Source: Psilocybe azurescens (Eukaryota; Basidiomycota; Agaricomycetes; Agaricales; Agrocybaceae). Taken from it: a DNA stretch of 64,000 nucleotides. The position numbers and the translations under genes were made by a program. The stretch spans positions 1 to 64,000 of the forward strand of contig JAJIRX010000680.1 in NCBI GenBank assembly GCA_023853785.1, given 5' to 3'. How positions within the stretch are numbered: the stretch's first letter is position 1; each line of letters begins with the position of its first letter. Shown here one piece after another: positions 23,538 through 35,177 of this stretch. Under the pieces are notes generated by a model. The model was not told the origin of the DNA, ran no database searches, and worked only from the letters and a program-made list of their open reading frames with translations.

Positions 23538-26500
23538 TCAACCACCAACAGCCGCCAGGACGAGGTCGCATACTTCCTGCTTGTCAGCTCGTACACCCAG
23601 CTCCAGTGTGACGCCCTGGCCTCTCGAGAACGTCATTCGACAGCGCACGAGTACTGAGCCACCGCCGCCAGTTACCAGACCGGATAGTTGGAGGGTATGT
23701 ACTGAAGTCGATGAAGCGATCTCTGACCCACCCAGAGGCTCCATGTTGAGTACCTCGATGATAGAATCGCATGCAGCTGGAGAAGAGGTCAAGTTTAAAA
23801 CTATAGCCGACATTCAGATTAATGAGCATTTTACCTTTGAGACTTTCCATTGCGGAGAGGGCAAATGTTTCTGTAGCACTAGGGGACGACTTCAAACGCT
23901 CCCACTCAGAATTAAAGCTCGCATAGCTGGGCACAATGTAGTCTCCGCCAGCACTAAGCTCTACGTCTTCAACCTCGTATTCATCTGGGTAACCTTCCTC
24001 TTCAGGGACTCCTGTAGAAGGATCCAGTTCTTTGCTGATGTATTTGAGAGTGCATTTGAAAGAGGCGATCGCATATACGTCTGGATCTTCACGAGTGAAG
24101 GAGACAAACACAATTCCTGGCGAGTTTGTGGCTGTAAGAGCAGGCAGGGGAATAATGAAGTCTTCTACAAGGCCAGTGTCATCAGACTGAGGTTGCATGA
24201 TGACCGAAACTTGTTCCAAAACGGTGTCAGGGATAGTATTAGAGAGATTGAACTGTACAAACGTTTAGTTTGGGAGCTATAATCAACAAAGCAAGTAAAC
24301 ATACCTGGAAGACAACGTGTTCTTTGAAGATATGTTTGACGCAATTGACTTGATATTCGGTCTCGCTCTCAGTGAGTTGTGAAGGAGTTGCACTGCTGTT
24401 GAGAACAGGTCCGTAAGTAGAGAACTCAGGAACTGCTTGGAGTTCCTGGGCATATGCAGATTGCTTCTCCGCTGCTGAGGGTGCAGCGGGGGTATCTGCC
24501 ACCTTGGAAGCGGGTGCACCGATTGTATCAAGGGTGCTCGGACCTATGCAGGAGATTAATAACGGAGTGCTTAGATTGGTACGAATAGACGTACGGGCAA
24601 CTTCCTGGGCAGCTTGAGCACGACTGATTTTAGGTATCGATGAGGCGTCGAAGGGTTGGGTTGCCGCTGATGGGTCCTTCACATACGCTACTAGCTTGGA
24701 TTCGAGAGCGGATAATGAGAAGACAGATTCTGTAACGATATTAGTAAACCTATCCTTAAAAGCGAGCGAAGACATATATAACCCTACCTTCTTTGACATA
24801 TGTCTCTTCCAGCGTTTTCACCTTGAAGACTTTCAAATACAGAGCTGCACGATCACGAACTTCGTCGTCGACATCGTCCAGACAGCTATCAAAAACGCCA
24901 TATAAGCCGGTAGGATCAAACGACGGAAATCATGGAACAAACCGGTTAAGAAGAACAGTAATGCTCTTTTGAGCGTAGGCTCAGCTGAGTTGACTCCAAA
25001 TTTGGCCAAACTTGTGACAGCAGCAGCTCGGACGGTTGCATTCTCCAGAACGACGCGGTTGTAAATGAAACGAATGTACTTGGCAGGTTGCGGCGATTGT
25101 GGTCCTTCGACTCCGAGCAAATGGAGAATACGGACGGAGAGTTTTGTAAATTCGCAGTCTTCGATGAACTCGCAAAGATGAGATAGGGCTTGCTCCTTCG
25201 ATTCGGGGATGAATTTGATCATATCGAACATAGCCTCAACAACAGCGCGTTTGAAGTCGTAGCCACCTTCATCTCGGAGGACACTGGAGAGGAAGGTGAG
25301 CATAGACGCGTGTTTAGCAGGGAATTTGAGGCATAGTGAGCGAATCGCATCGACGATGATGACTTTGAATTCATCGCTAATCTCAGACATGAAGCCAGTG
25401 ATTTGTTTGATGAGTCGGTCAACGGAGGCTTCATTACCGGTCTAACCCCCTATCAGTATGCGAAACAATCGAAAGCATGAAAAACAAACCTTGAGCAAGG
25501 TTGTAATCGCATAAGTAGCAACACTGCGGTTAGGATCGGCGATGAGGGTCTCGAGATCAATGTTACAAGTAGCGACACTGGCAGGATGTGATACTGCGAG
25601 GGCAGCGAGGGTACGAGCAGCAGCGAATTTGAGAACGGGTTTAGGGGTCGTCAAGAAGACTTGTAACACTACGGTGATGCTTCAGTAAAATATCACCATC
25701 ACCGTAAGTTAAGAATTCACGCACCAGCAATTGGTTTCGTCAACTGCGCAGGTTGAACGTTTTTCATCTCGCAAATAGCGCGCGCAGCCTCAAAGTTAAC
25801 CATGTCGCTCTTATGACGCAACCAGCCTTCGAGAAGCTCCAGCATCTGCCTTTGCACACTACAAATCAATAGACGTTAGCACTCCTATACTCGCACATGG
25901 GAGAGCCATCGTACTTTGGATCATCTTCAATAACCTTGGCAGCGTATCGAATAAGCATGCAAATCGCCATTGGGTTCTTCAACGTTGTGCCAGCGCCAGA
26001 CTTCCCGCCACCAAGCTGCTGAATCATCTTAGTGATTGCCATCCTGTCCTGTTGGCGAATAAGATACAGAAGTCCCAGAGCATGGTATTGTGTGATGAAG
26101 CTAGTCGATGGAAGAGTCTGCGGTCCGCTGGGTTGAGAACTGCCTCCTCCAAAGCCAAGATAACCACCACTACTGCTGGAGCCAAAGAAAGATGAGGACG
26201 ATTTCGCGCTGACGGCTTCCTGCACTTCGTTAACCCATCGCCTGACGACATCCTTGGCATGCGGGAAGAGGTGGTATGCAGACACGAGAGCTGCGGAAGC
26301 AATGGCAGGGTTCTTGTCCACGATGGCCGCCTTGAAGAACCGCTCGACACCCTGCGCCATCGATGGCTAAATCATTATCATCGCGTCAGCACACTCCATT
26401 CACCAGGCGCGATTTCTGCATTAATAGGAGGGTGGCAATGGACACATACGTCGATGATTTTGCACAGTGCACGAATTGCATTTGGCCGGTAGATAACTTC

Positions 26501-26916
26501 CGAGTTGGGTTGTATATCCTTCATTATACTAGCCGTAACCATAATAACATCCTCTGCCGACGTTGCCAGCTCCTTGATTGCCAGATATACCGCCTGGCGC
26601 AGGGCGCTCTGTGGAACTCCGCTGTAAGCACACCAGGTCATTGCACAAGCATGGAAACACTGTCACGCACATCTTTGTTCTGGAACAGTTTAGTTGTTCC
26701 AAAGAATAGCGTAGTGGCTTCCTGTGTACCGAATGTTTCCCCAACATAGAGCAAGTACACAATCCGCGTGAGGAGTGCCCTGCACTTCCTAGGACTGACT
26801 GGCGACTCATTGAACACGCGGGCTTCCTGAATGATTGTAGTTTTGTTGTTGTAATAGGAGCTCAGGCCGCTTTCGTCCTCCTTCTTAGAGGGAAAGACCA
26901 TGGCGAAAGAGGCCAT
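23538..26916 (-). CDS. SEC21: Coatomer subunit gamma
   Basis: Gamma-COP, a large subunit of the COPI coat for Golgi-to-ER and intra-Golgi transport. ATG 26914-26916 starts [20 protein letters not shown], and the usual alpha-solenoid blocks follow: [36 protein letters not shown], then [70 protein letters not shown] and [16 protein letters not shown]. The C-terminal appendage domain ends AAVGG at TGA 23538-23540. Introns are short and in phase, for example after LFQNKD, where a GTGCGT donor and CAG acceptor restore SALRQ. The Gly/Ser-rich stretch near 26110-26200 is a normal loop of the fungal protein. The copy looks intact. Confidence 0.95.
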
Positions 26917-27926
26917 TTTTGAAGAGATATAGTCGTTAACGTTAAAGGGTCACCTTAACCGTAAGATGAGGTGTTGTGGACGTGGAAGCTTTGTTTGGCA
27001 TTGCCGTCTCGTTATTTGTCAACAGCATCCGTGACGGTGTGTCGATTCCTACTTGAATTCTGAATTCATAGCACCATGTTTCATTCAATTGGTAAACGAT
27101 TTCAATTCGAGTGGGATGAAGAATGTTCTTATCATCACCAATACCACTACAGTAGCGACGACATGTGTGTAAAACAAAAGACGACCAAGAGCGTATTCCA
27201 TTATTTATCATTGCCAACATAACATGTGCCGCAAAAACCGCCCCGCTATAATCAAACCACCTACAATCCAACAACCACCCCAGAGACACCGACCACGACC
27301 TACACCCTTCCGCCCATGTCACTCGATCCGCTCCCGACCACTTTGGCGCCCTCTTCTATCCCACTCGCCCTCAACGGGGTTCTTGAACAAGCAAGAACCC
27401 AGGAAGAGGTGGGGGACAGAAGGACAAACACATTTCGGGGAACCAGAGACCAGAAGTACACGATCAAATACGAGAATGGGTGATGGAGTTGTACTGAAAA
27501 AGAAGAAAAAGGAGACAAAAGATATACAGAAAGGGAAAAAAGTGATAAAGTGGAGATGGAAACGTTGGTAAAGAACGTTGGATGTTTGTTGATTATGATA
27601 TCCAGAAATGAATAAAATGTGCAAGTGTTCTTCGAGTTGATGTTGAAGCAGAACTGAAGTAATAAGAAGTGGGGGAGTGATTGAAAATAAATGAGACTTG
27701 GGAAGATATCCAAAGTGTTAATTGAGAAATTGAAAATGGAACGGGCGCGAAGTGGATTGTGATCATACATGGTGAGGAATGGGGAAAAGACAGACACGAG
27801 CAATCGTATCCAACCCAATGCCCAAGTTCCTCGCTTATGCAGAGGAAAAGACAGAGGAAGGGAAACAAGAAAGACGCAGTCCAAGTAAAGAAAAGAAATA
27901 AGCGTCCGTTTTAAATAAATTTGTTG
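26917..27926. other. SEC21 upstream region, no confident gene
   Basis: Open frames here are low-complexity (Phe/Ser/Leu-rich on the minus strand, Thr/Pro-rich on the plus strand) and show no family motif. Part is the SEC21 promoter and part A-rich flank. Confidence 0.45.
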
Positions 27927-28333
27927 TTATTGGTGCAGCGAGCCGTTGTATAATTCAAGTCGTAACACGTATTGAGTCTGGCCGTTCTGTGGGAAAGGCA
28001 AAGAAAGGTATGTGGAAGGAAGGAGCGTCCATGAGACTCCCCGGTCTTTGCTTCCAGTCGAAATGTTGATGGGAATGGCAACGGCGTGAATAGGGCCAGG
28101 ACGTATAGATAAGGAGCCGATATCGATTTGTAGAGTGATGATATATGCCGTTCGCTGGATGAACGGCGTCGTAATAATCGAACCGGACGTGCCCCAACCG
28201 CTGAAAAGAGTCTTGATCCCAATAGCGCTCCAACCCAACACCACTAATACCACATCACCGCGTTCCACCGCCGAAGAACTCCCAGCCTCCCATTGACAGC
28301 CGAGAGAACAAACCACCCCGAAACCGAGCGAAA
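27927..28333 (-). CDS. Open frame of uncertain status downstream of CK1
   Basis: Not recognised. About 135 codons are open on the minus strand, with coding-like composition and segments such as IITTPFIQRTAYIITLQIDI and SIRPGPIHAVAIPINIS, ending ELYNGSLHQ. It has no ATG start in frame and a stop lies shortly upstream. It would therefore have to be a 3' exon of a spliced gene, or chance coding-like sequence in the CK1 3' flank. Confidence 0.22.
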
Positions 28334-28449
28334 CGTATCATTCTACCCTCCACCCCCCACTCGCCCGGTTACTCTCGGGAAGCGCAGACAGAACAAGAGA
28401 ACAAACAGGCAACCGAAAATGAGATTTCTACCATCAACGAGAGGCTCCT

Positions 28450-29724
28450 TTACCACAGTTCAGCATCACGTCTAGCGCCTCGTTGCTGACCAACTGCGGC
28501 AGGTGCCGCTTGTTGAGCCTGACGAGTATGGGAGCGAAGCCTGTGAGAGCGAGAATGAGCAAGAAAGATTAAAACCCACAATATACACCGAGAACAACTT
28601 ACATCCGGTCACTCGCGCGGTGCTCATCTTCCTCCTGAACAACTTTGCGTCTGGGCGCACCTGATTTGGACCCAGATCCCTGTGTGCCCTCTTCCTGGGC
28701 GCCACGTTGGACACTCCAGTCGAAGACATAGTCGTACTGGTAACCTTCGCGAACGAACAGATCACGGAAGAGCTTGCGAAGGTAAGAGTAGTCTGGTTTG
28801 TCGTCAAAGCGTAGGGCACGGGTGTAGTTGAGGAAGATGCCAAATTCGTTAGGGAAACCACGGCAAAGGAGATCAGTCGGTGTTGTCATCTTCTTCTCCA
28901 TGATGCGATCGTATTTCTGCTTCTTGGTAGCAGCTTTGAGACCCTGCCATGGGAGGGCACCACGAAGGAAGTACATGAGGACATAGGCAAGGGACTCAAG
29001 GTCATCTCGGCGAGCTTGCTCGACACCCAAATGAGTGTTGATTGAAGTATAGCGAGCAGTACCGGTCAGGTTCTTGTTCTCGCGGTAAGGGATGTGAAGA
29101 TGGGTCTTGGGGTCACGGAACTTCTTCGCGAGACCAAAATCAATGACGTTGACCTGATTGCCACGCTTGCCAATGCCCATGAGGAAGTTGTCTGGTTTGA
29201 TATCGCGATGGATAAAATTACGGGAGTGAATATATTCGATGCGGGAGATCTATTGATATTAAAGGTGAGAACAGAACAGAAAGGCAGTGATGGAAGAGAT
29301 GCGTACCAATTGGTCAGCAAGGAGGAGAACCGTCTTGAGACTGAATTTGCGATTGCAAAAGTTGAAAAGGTCCTCTAGGGAAGGACCAAGGAGATCGAGA
29401 ACCATGGCATTGTAGTCGCACTCGGTTCCGAACCACCTTACGAAAGGAACGCCGACGCCGCCTGCGAGGGTCTTGTAGACCTTTGACTCATACTCGAGCT
29501 GGGGGTGCTTTGCTTTGACAGATTCAAGCTTGATGGCGACTTCTTCGCCTGAGATTATGTTGATCCCAAGATAGATGTCACCTAGGTAGGAGAGACATGG
29601 ATGAGAACGAAAGGGATGGGAGAACGGAAAAGAACGCACCAAAGGAACCTGAACCAATCTTTTTCCCAAGCCTGTATTTACCGCCAACTCTGAGATCGAG
29701 TCTGTGGGATGAGGTGTCGGCCAT
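28450..29724 (-). CDS. Casein kinase 1 (HRR25/CK1-delta type)
   Basis: Ser/Thr protein kinase acting in DNA repair, vesicle traffic and signalling in its yeast relatives. ATG 29722-29724 starts [20 protein letters not shown]. It then shows the glycine loop [14 protein letters not shown], the catalytic Lys in [19 protein letters not shown], the DFG in [11 protein letters not shown], the CK1-specific [15 protein letters not shown] (replacing APE), and [15 protein letters not shown]. The kinase core is followed by a short basic Gln/Ala-rich tail from the last exon, ending at TAA 28450-28452. Four or more short introns are evident. There is no C-terminal Cys-Cys prenylation motif, so a soluble HRR25-like form is more likely than the membrane YCK type. 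Confidence 0.93.
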
Positions 29725-30924
29725 CGATTGTGAGATACTGAAAAGAAACTGGAAGAAAGATGTAAGTAAAAGGGAAGAAAGAGAGGGGTGAAAGGTGGGG
29801 CAGAAGAGGAGTTAAATAGTGGCAGACATGTGTATCATAGCCTGCCCCTCACGCCACCCTGCGGGCGGCTGACAGCGAAACAAATGATATCAAGCTAGAC
29901 CCCTTCAGATTGGAATCCAGAGACATCAGAAGCAAGCGCAAGGACGAGCCTTGTACCGGCCACGTTGTGTGCGGCGTGGAAAGGGTCTGCCACCATGCAA
30001 CATGAGAGTAACGGTTCGAAAGCAGGACAAAGAGGGTTGTAGGAAACAGGAAGTGTAAGAGAATATAATCACCTATTTTTTTAGGGAAGAAGGAGAAGGA
30101 GGAAGGAGCGGGGAGTGGATGGGCGTTAGAGGATGAGAGGAAAGGGCTGACAACGAGGAATCGAAACAAGCAGTGCAGCGGAGTTTAAAAGATGAGGTTA
30201 TCGATTACTTGAGTCCTATTGTAAAACAAAGGCCTCTGCCCGCTAAGCTGTCTATTTACAGTCATGTCTTGTCAGATAAATAAGATGTCTCTCAGAGTCT
30301 CTCTGCCATTCGGGAGGAACATAAACTCAGAGTGAGTCCTCGATCCGTGAAGCTCTCATCACATTGCACTGCCTTGTTGCAGCAACTCTACCGAGCTAAT
30401 CCCTACAAATCCCGGCCTCTTGCATTACATGCAACGTGGCTCCATCTATGTATGGATTGCGACAGGATGAACTTTTCCGCAACCATCCAATGTTTTCGTT
30501 GATTGGTAGGCATGCCAGCTCAGAAGCGCCGGCTGCGCAACGGCCCGAACCCCCTAGAAAAGAGTGTGTTGGGACTCGGCCAGCGGCAACAGCTACCATT
30601 TTCACAATAGACCTAGTGCATTACTTTTAATATGATCGTTGTTATTCGTATAAAACAGGACTAGGTGTAAACAGCTCTTCTATCGGTTCGTGATAAGAAA
30701 GGTTGAGATGATGTTGCTATAGCCAAGAAGGACTAGTCGCAAAATTGCTAATTCAAACAACTCTAAAAATGTGTTGATCTTAGAAAAACAACCTTGCTTG
30801 TTCCCAAACCACCACGGTCTCTTTCTCCCGCCCCTCTTTTCATCCTGCTTTCTTTTGGTTTCCTTCGAAATATACAGAAGGCTTATACGTTCACTACTTT
30901 TGAGTCAGCCTCACTTAAGCCACT
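29725..30924. promoter_or_regulatory. Divergent promoter region of CK1 and chitin synthase
   Basis: 1.2 kb between two divergent starts. No conserved frame seen. CT-rich sequence around 30815-30850, just upstream of the chitin synthase ATG, is the kind of pyrimidine tract common in basidiomycete core promoters. Confidence 0.4.
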
Positions 30925-33900
30925 ATGGCTTACCGCCAAAACAACGATCCTTATTACGCCAGCTCGCCCTATCAACAACCCCAACGGCAGCCAACTTATC
31001 CGCAACCTGGGCAACAGCAGGATCCCTATTCAAACTATGCTCCTCCAGTCTCCTCCGTCGGCAATACTGGTGTTGCCGACTACGTTGTTCACGCTCAAGG
31101 CTATCGAAATGACCAGGACCAATGGGACGCCAAATCAGCAAAGTCCTATCAAAGCAGCTACGCTGGCTCGCAAGCTCATCTGAATCCATATGAAATGTCC
31201 CAAGTTAATGTCAACGCACCCCTGTGCCTACCATGCCCTACCAACCACAACAATACCCGCCCCCTCAGCAGAGGCCGGGTGTGTATCGCGACCAAAGCAG
31301 CGCAGGTTGGTCAACGGCTCGGGATAAACTCATGAAGCGCCGTTCGGTCAAGCAAGTCCAGCTCTTCCAAGGAAACTTGGTACTTGACGTCCAAGTACCT
31401 TCACACATTGTTCCCGCAGGCAAGACTGATGTGGAAGAGTTCTCCAAGATGCGCTATACAGCCGCCACCTGCGACCCTGATGAATTCAAGTCTTCAAGAT
31501 ACTCTCTTCGTCAATTTCTCTGGGGACGAGAGACCGAGCTATTCATTGTGATGACCATGTACAATGAAGATGAAGTGCTGTTTGTCAAGACCATGAACGC
31601 GTACGTTACTACCATCTACAGTTCCTGTTTATCAATTTGATGTATTGTCACAGTGTCATCAAGAATATTGCCCATTTGTGCAGCAGGTCAAAGTCGAAGA
31701 TGTGGGGTCCTGAAGGCTGGAAGAAAGTCGTCGTTTGTATCGTCTCCGATGGTCGTAACAAAGTCAATAAGCGCACTCTCCAAGTCCTCAACCTTGTAAG
31801 CCGAATAATGCATCATATCACTTATATTCATGCTGATCGCAATTGTTAGATGGGATGCTATCAAGAAGGCATTGCAAAGGATTCAGTTGGAGGAAAGGAT
31901 GTCACTGCCCACATCTTCGAGTATGTTAACCATCATCTCTCCGTTTGATATCTTTCTCAACATCAAACCCAGATATACATCCAATGTCATCGTAACGGAA
32001 ACAGGCGAGGTTTCGACTGGTTCCTGCCCTGTACAGGTTCTATTCTGTCTCAAGGAACAAAACAAGAAAAAGTTGAACAGTCACCGATGGTTCTTCAATG
32101 CTTTCGGGCCTCTGTTGAAACCTAACGGTATGTCCGCACTATTTACGTTTTTTTTGTCTCATGCTAAATTTGCATCTGCCCCTATTCAGTTTGTGTTCTG
32201 CTTGATGTTGGTACCAAACCAACGGGGACATCAATTTACGAACTATGGAAATGTAATCGATTGCTTCCTGTGCTCAGCTCATTACTGATGGCTTTTGACA
32301 GGCTTTGATAAACACAAAAATGTTGGCGGCGCTTGCGGAGAGTGAGTGGTTTCGTGAAATTTCCTCAGTTCGTCTTCTCATGATCACTGATTCTTTTCTA
32401 GAATTTGTGTCGATTCTGGTCGTGCCTGCGGCCTTGTACTCAAGTCGCCTCTTGTCGCGTCACAGAACTTTGAGGTACATCTGTCTAGTTCTTTGTCAGT
32501 ATGTACACCTGTCACTGACGCCTTTATCTCCGCCAGTACAAAATGTCGAATATTCTGGATAAGCCTTTGGAGGTTAGTCTCGCTTTCCGGCTGATTAATC
32601 AAATAATTTATCTAAGCATTTATCCCTCTCTTAGAGTGTCTTTGGTTACATCAGTGTGCTTCCCGGGAGCATTCAGTGCCTACCGTTACAAGGCTCTTTT
32701 GAACGGTCCGGATGGCAAGGGACCTCTTGCTTCATACTTCAAGGGCGAGACTATGCATGCTGGGGGCAGCGGTGCTGGACTTTTTGGTCAGTCTTTACGA
32801 GACCTATTTGATCTATGAAAATCGCTCAATGAAATCACTGATAGAGCGAAACATGTACCTTGCCGAGGATCGTATCCTTTGCTTCGAAATTGTGACCAAG
32901 AAGCGTGAGGGCTGGGTGTAAGTACAATATTCTGCTCTCCTTTCGTGCAAGGCTTATCAATTCTTGGCGTATGACCAGTTTGAAATATGTCAAAAGTGCA
33001 AAAGCCTCGACCGATGTGCCATCAAGTGTAAGTTATCTCTTATACTTTATATGTGCACAGGCTTATATCGACCATCTTTATTACAGGTTCCAGAGTTCAT
33101 CTCTCAGCGTCGACGATGGTTGAACGGCTCTCTTTTCGCCTCCATTCATGCTACGGTATTCTTCTTCAGAATTTGGACATCCGGTCAAAATTTCTTCCGC
33201 AAGATTTTCCTCCAGGCAAGTAGATGGTTTTGTTCTCAGTAAGATCTGCTGACCATGATGCAATGAATAGATTGAGTTTATCTACAATGCCATTCAGCTT
33301 ATTTTCACATGGACGTCCCTGGCCAACTTTTACCTCGCTTTCTTTTTCGTAAGTCCCTTGTTTCAGAGACCTCAACGGTTATCCGGTATTGAAAGTCCCC
33401 GCTTCATTTTGTAGCTAGTTTCTTCGGCGACGAAAGACTCTGGGGATACGGACGCATTCAATTTCCTCAGCAAAGGTGCCGGCAAGGCCGTCTTCGAGAT
33501 CTTCCTGAATCTATACATCGGTCTTCTATTCCTCGTTCTTGTCTGTTCTTTGGGCAATCGACCACAGGTGGGTATCTTAACTAATCTAATGATCCTGCGA
33601 AATGCATCATCTGATTCATTTCGGAAAAGGGTTCAAAATGGGCATATATCATTGCGATGTTCCTCTTCGGCCTGTGCAATATTATTACGACATGGTGTGC
33701 TGGATACACTGTTTACCTTGCTGTTCCGCACAACGTCGCTGGCTGGAAGAACTTCCCTGAGTACGCATCTCTTCGTCGCCTCTAGCATCCTCTTCCCAAA
33801 ATAACACTAACGTGTATGGGAAATTTACAGGCTTTTGAAGACTAATAGAACCCTTCAAGAGATTGGTGTCGCCCTCCTTGCTACTTATGGACTGTACTTC

Positions 33901-34629
33901 ATTAGCTCCTTGATGCACTTTGAACCCTGGCACATGTTCACAAGTTTCATCCAGTACATGTTCCTCCTTCCTTCGTATGTCAACATTCTCATGATGTACG
34001 CCATGTGCAATCTGCACGACGTCACTTGGGGCACGAAGGGAGACAATGGAGCGGCGAAGGACTTGGGTGGTGCCAAGAAGGTCAAGGGCGACGACGGGCA
34101 AGAAGTCATGGAAGTGGAGATCCCGACTGCGCGAGAAGATGTCGATCAGCTCTGGGCCGCGTCAAGAAACTCCCTCAAAAACAAGCCCCCAGAGGAGAAA
34201 GAACATCGTGATGCCGCCACGAAGCAGACTGACCATGACAGAAATAGTCGAACGAATGTCGTGCTTGCGTGGGTTGGATCTAACATGTGTGTATCTTTCT
34301 TTCTTATTATGCAACGTGCAATGTACCTGTACTTTAATCTGTGTCTGATACTGATGGGATCTTTTTCTTTCTTTCTTTTTGCTTTAGGCTCATGATCATC
34401 GTCTTCACGTCAAACTCGTTCACGGACTGGGTGGCCACGCATGTCAACAAATCCGGCGATACTACGTTCAACCCTTACCTAACCTTCCTTTTCTATGCCT
34501 TGTAAGTTCCTTATCACGTCATTGATTCTGGGGCTCTAGACTGAAACAACGTCATCCAGTGCTGGTCTATCAGCGGTACGATTCACAGGGTCATTATTGT
34601 ACCTGCTCTTGCGACTAGTTGGACTTTAA
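30925..34629 (+). CDS. Chitin synthase (GT2 family, class I-III type)
   Basis: Plasma-membrane processive transferase that makes cell-wall chitin from UDP-GlcNAc. ATG 30925 opens a Gln/Pro/Tyr-rich cytoplasmic N-terminus. The chitin synthase N-domain ([20 protein letters not shown]) and catalytic core follow: [33 protein letters not shown] (about 32200), [11 protein letters not shown] (about 32860-32890) and the product-binding QRRRWLNGS (from 33105). At least six hydrophobic segments follow, from about 33290 to 34620, and the last exon ends with TAA 34627-34629. The long catalytic block plus C-terminal helices, without a myosin motor or cytochrome b5 domain, places it among classes I-III; I cannot fix the class. 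C run 31219-31222 seems one base short; otherwise exons splice in phase. Confidence 0.93.
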
Positions 34630-35177
34630 TGTCCACACCACGCAATAACCCCACCCCCTTCGTATTTCGTATACCAACCGCTTGCTGTGATAAGCCCCGC
34701 GGACCGTCTTTCGAGAACCTTAACTTGTACTGCTACCGATACCCTCCATGGACCCCCACCCCGCCTTGGAAATTGATTTTCTAGGGGAGTATGTATGTGC
34801 ACTTGCACATCCATTCATTCATCTTTGGGCATGGAACGGAATTTTTGTGTCTTAATAATGTTTCGAACGAATATATGTGTTAATGACTTTTCTTTACTAC
34901 TTTAATAATGTTCGAATCTGATTGTGAAGATATTGAACCAAATACAGTTGAGGATGAAAGATTTAACTGGAAAAAAAAATAGGAGACGAAATACGACGTT
35001 TTTAAAAGAAGCAACCTGCGAGATAGCAAAGAGAAGCATTAAGAGTTTAAATTACATTGGAATGAAATCGATGGAAATATGTATAGACGAAGAATTGAAG
35101 AAGGGTATGATTGTGATGCTGCGTATCGGGCTAAGATGTGTATGCAAAAAATATACTAGGGGTGACTGCTAGAGCTT
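34630..35177. other. Convergent 3' flank region
   Basis: Lies between the stops of the chitin synthase (+) and the low-complexity protein (-). AT-rich near 34850-35130. No gene or clear terminator motif recognised. Confidence 0.45.

Noticed and set aside
27300..27884. Minus-strand open frame of 194 codons, Phe/Leu/Ser-rich, looking like a membrane protein
   Set aside because: It is the complement of an A/G-rich flank. The composition is simple, there are no motifs, and parallel frames are equally open.
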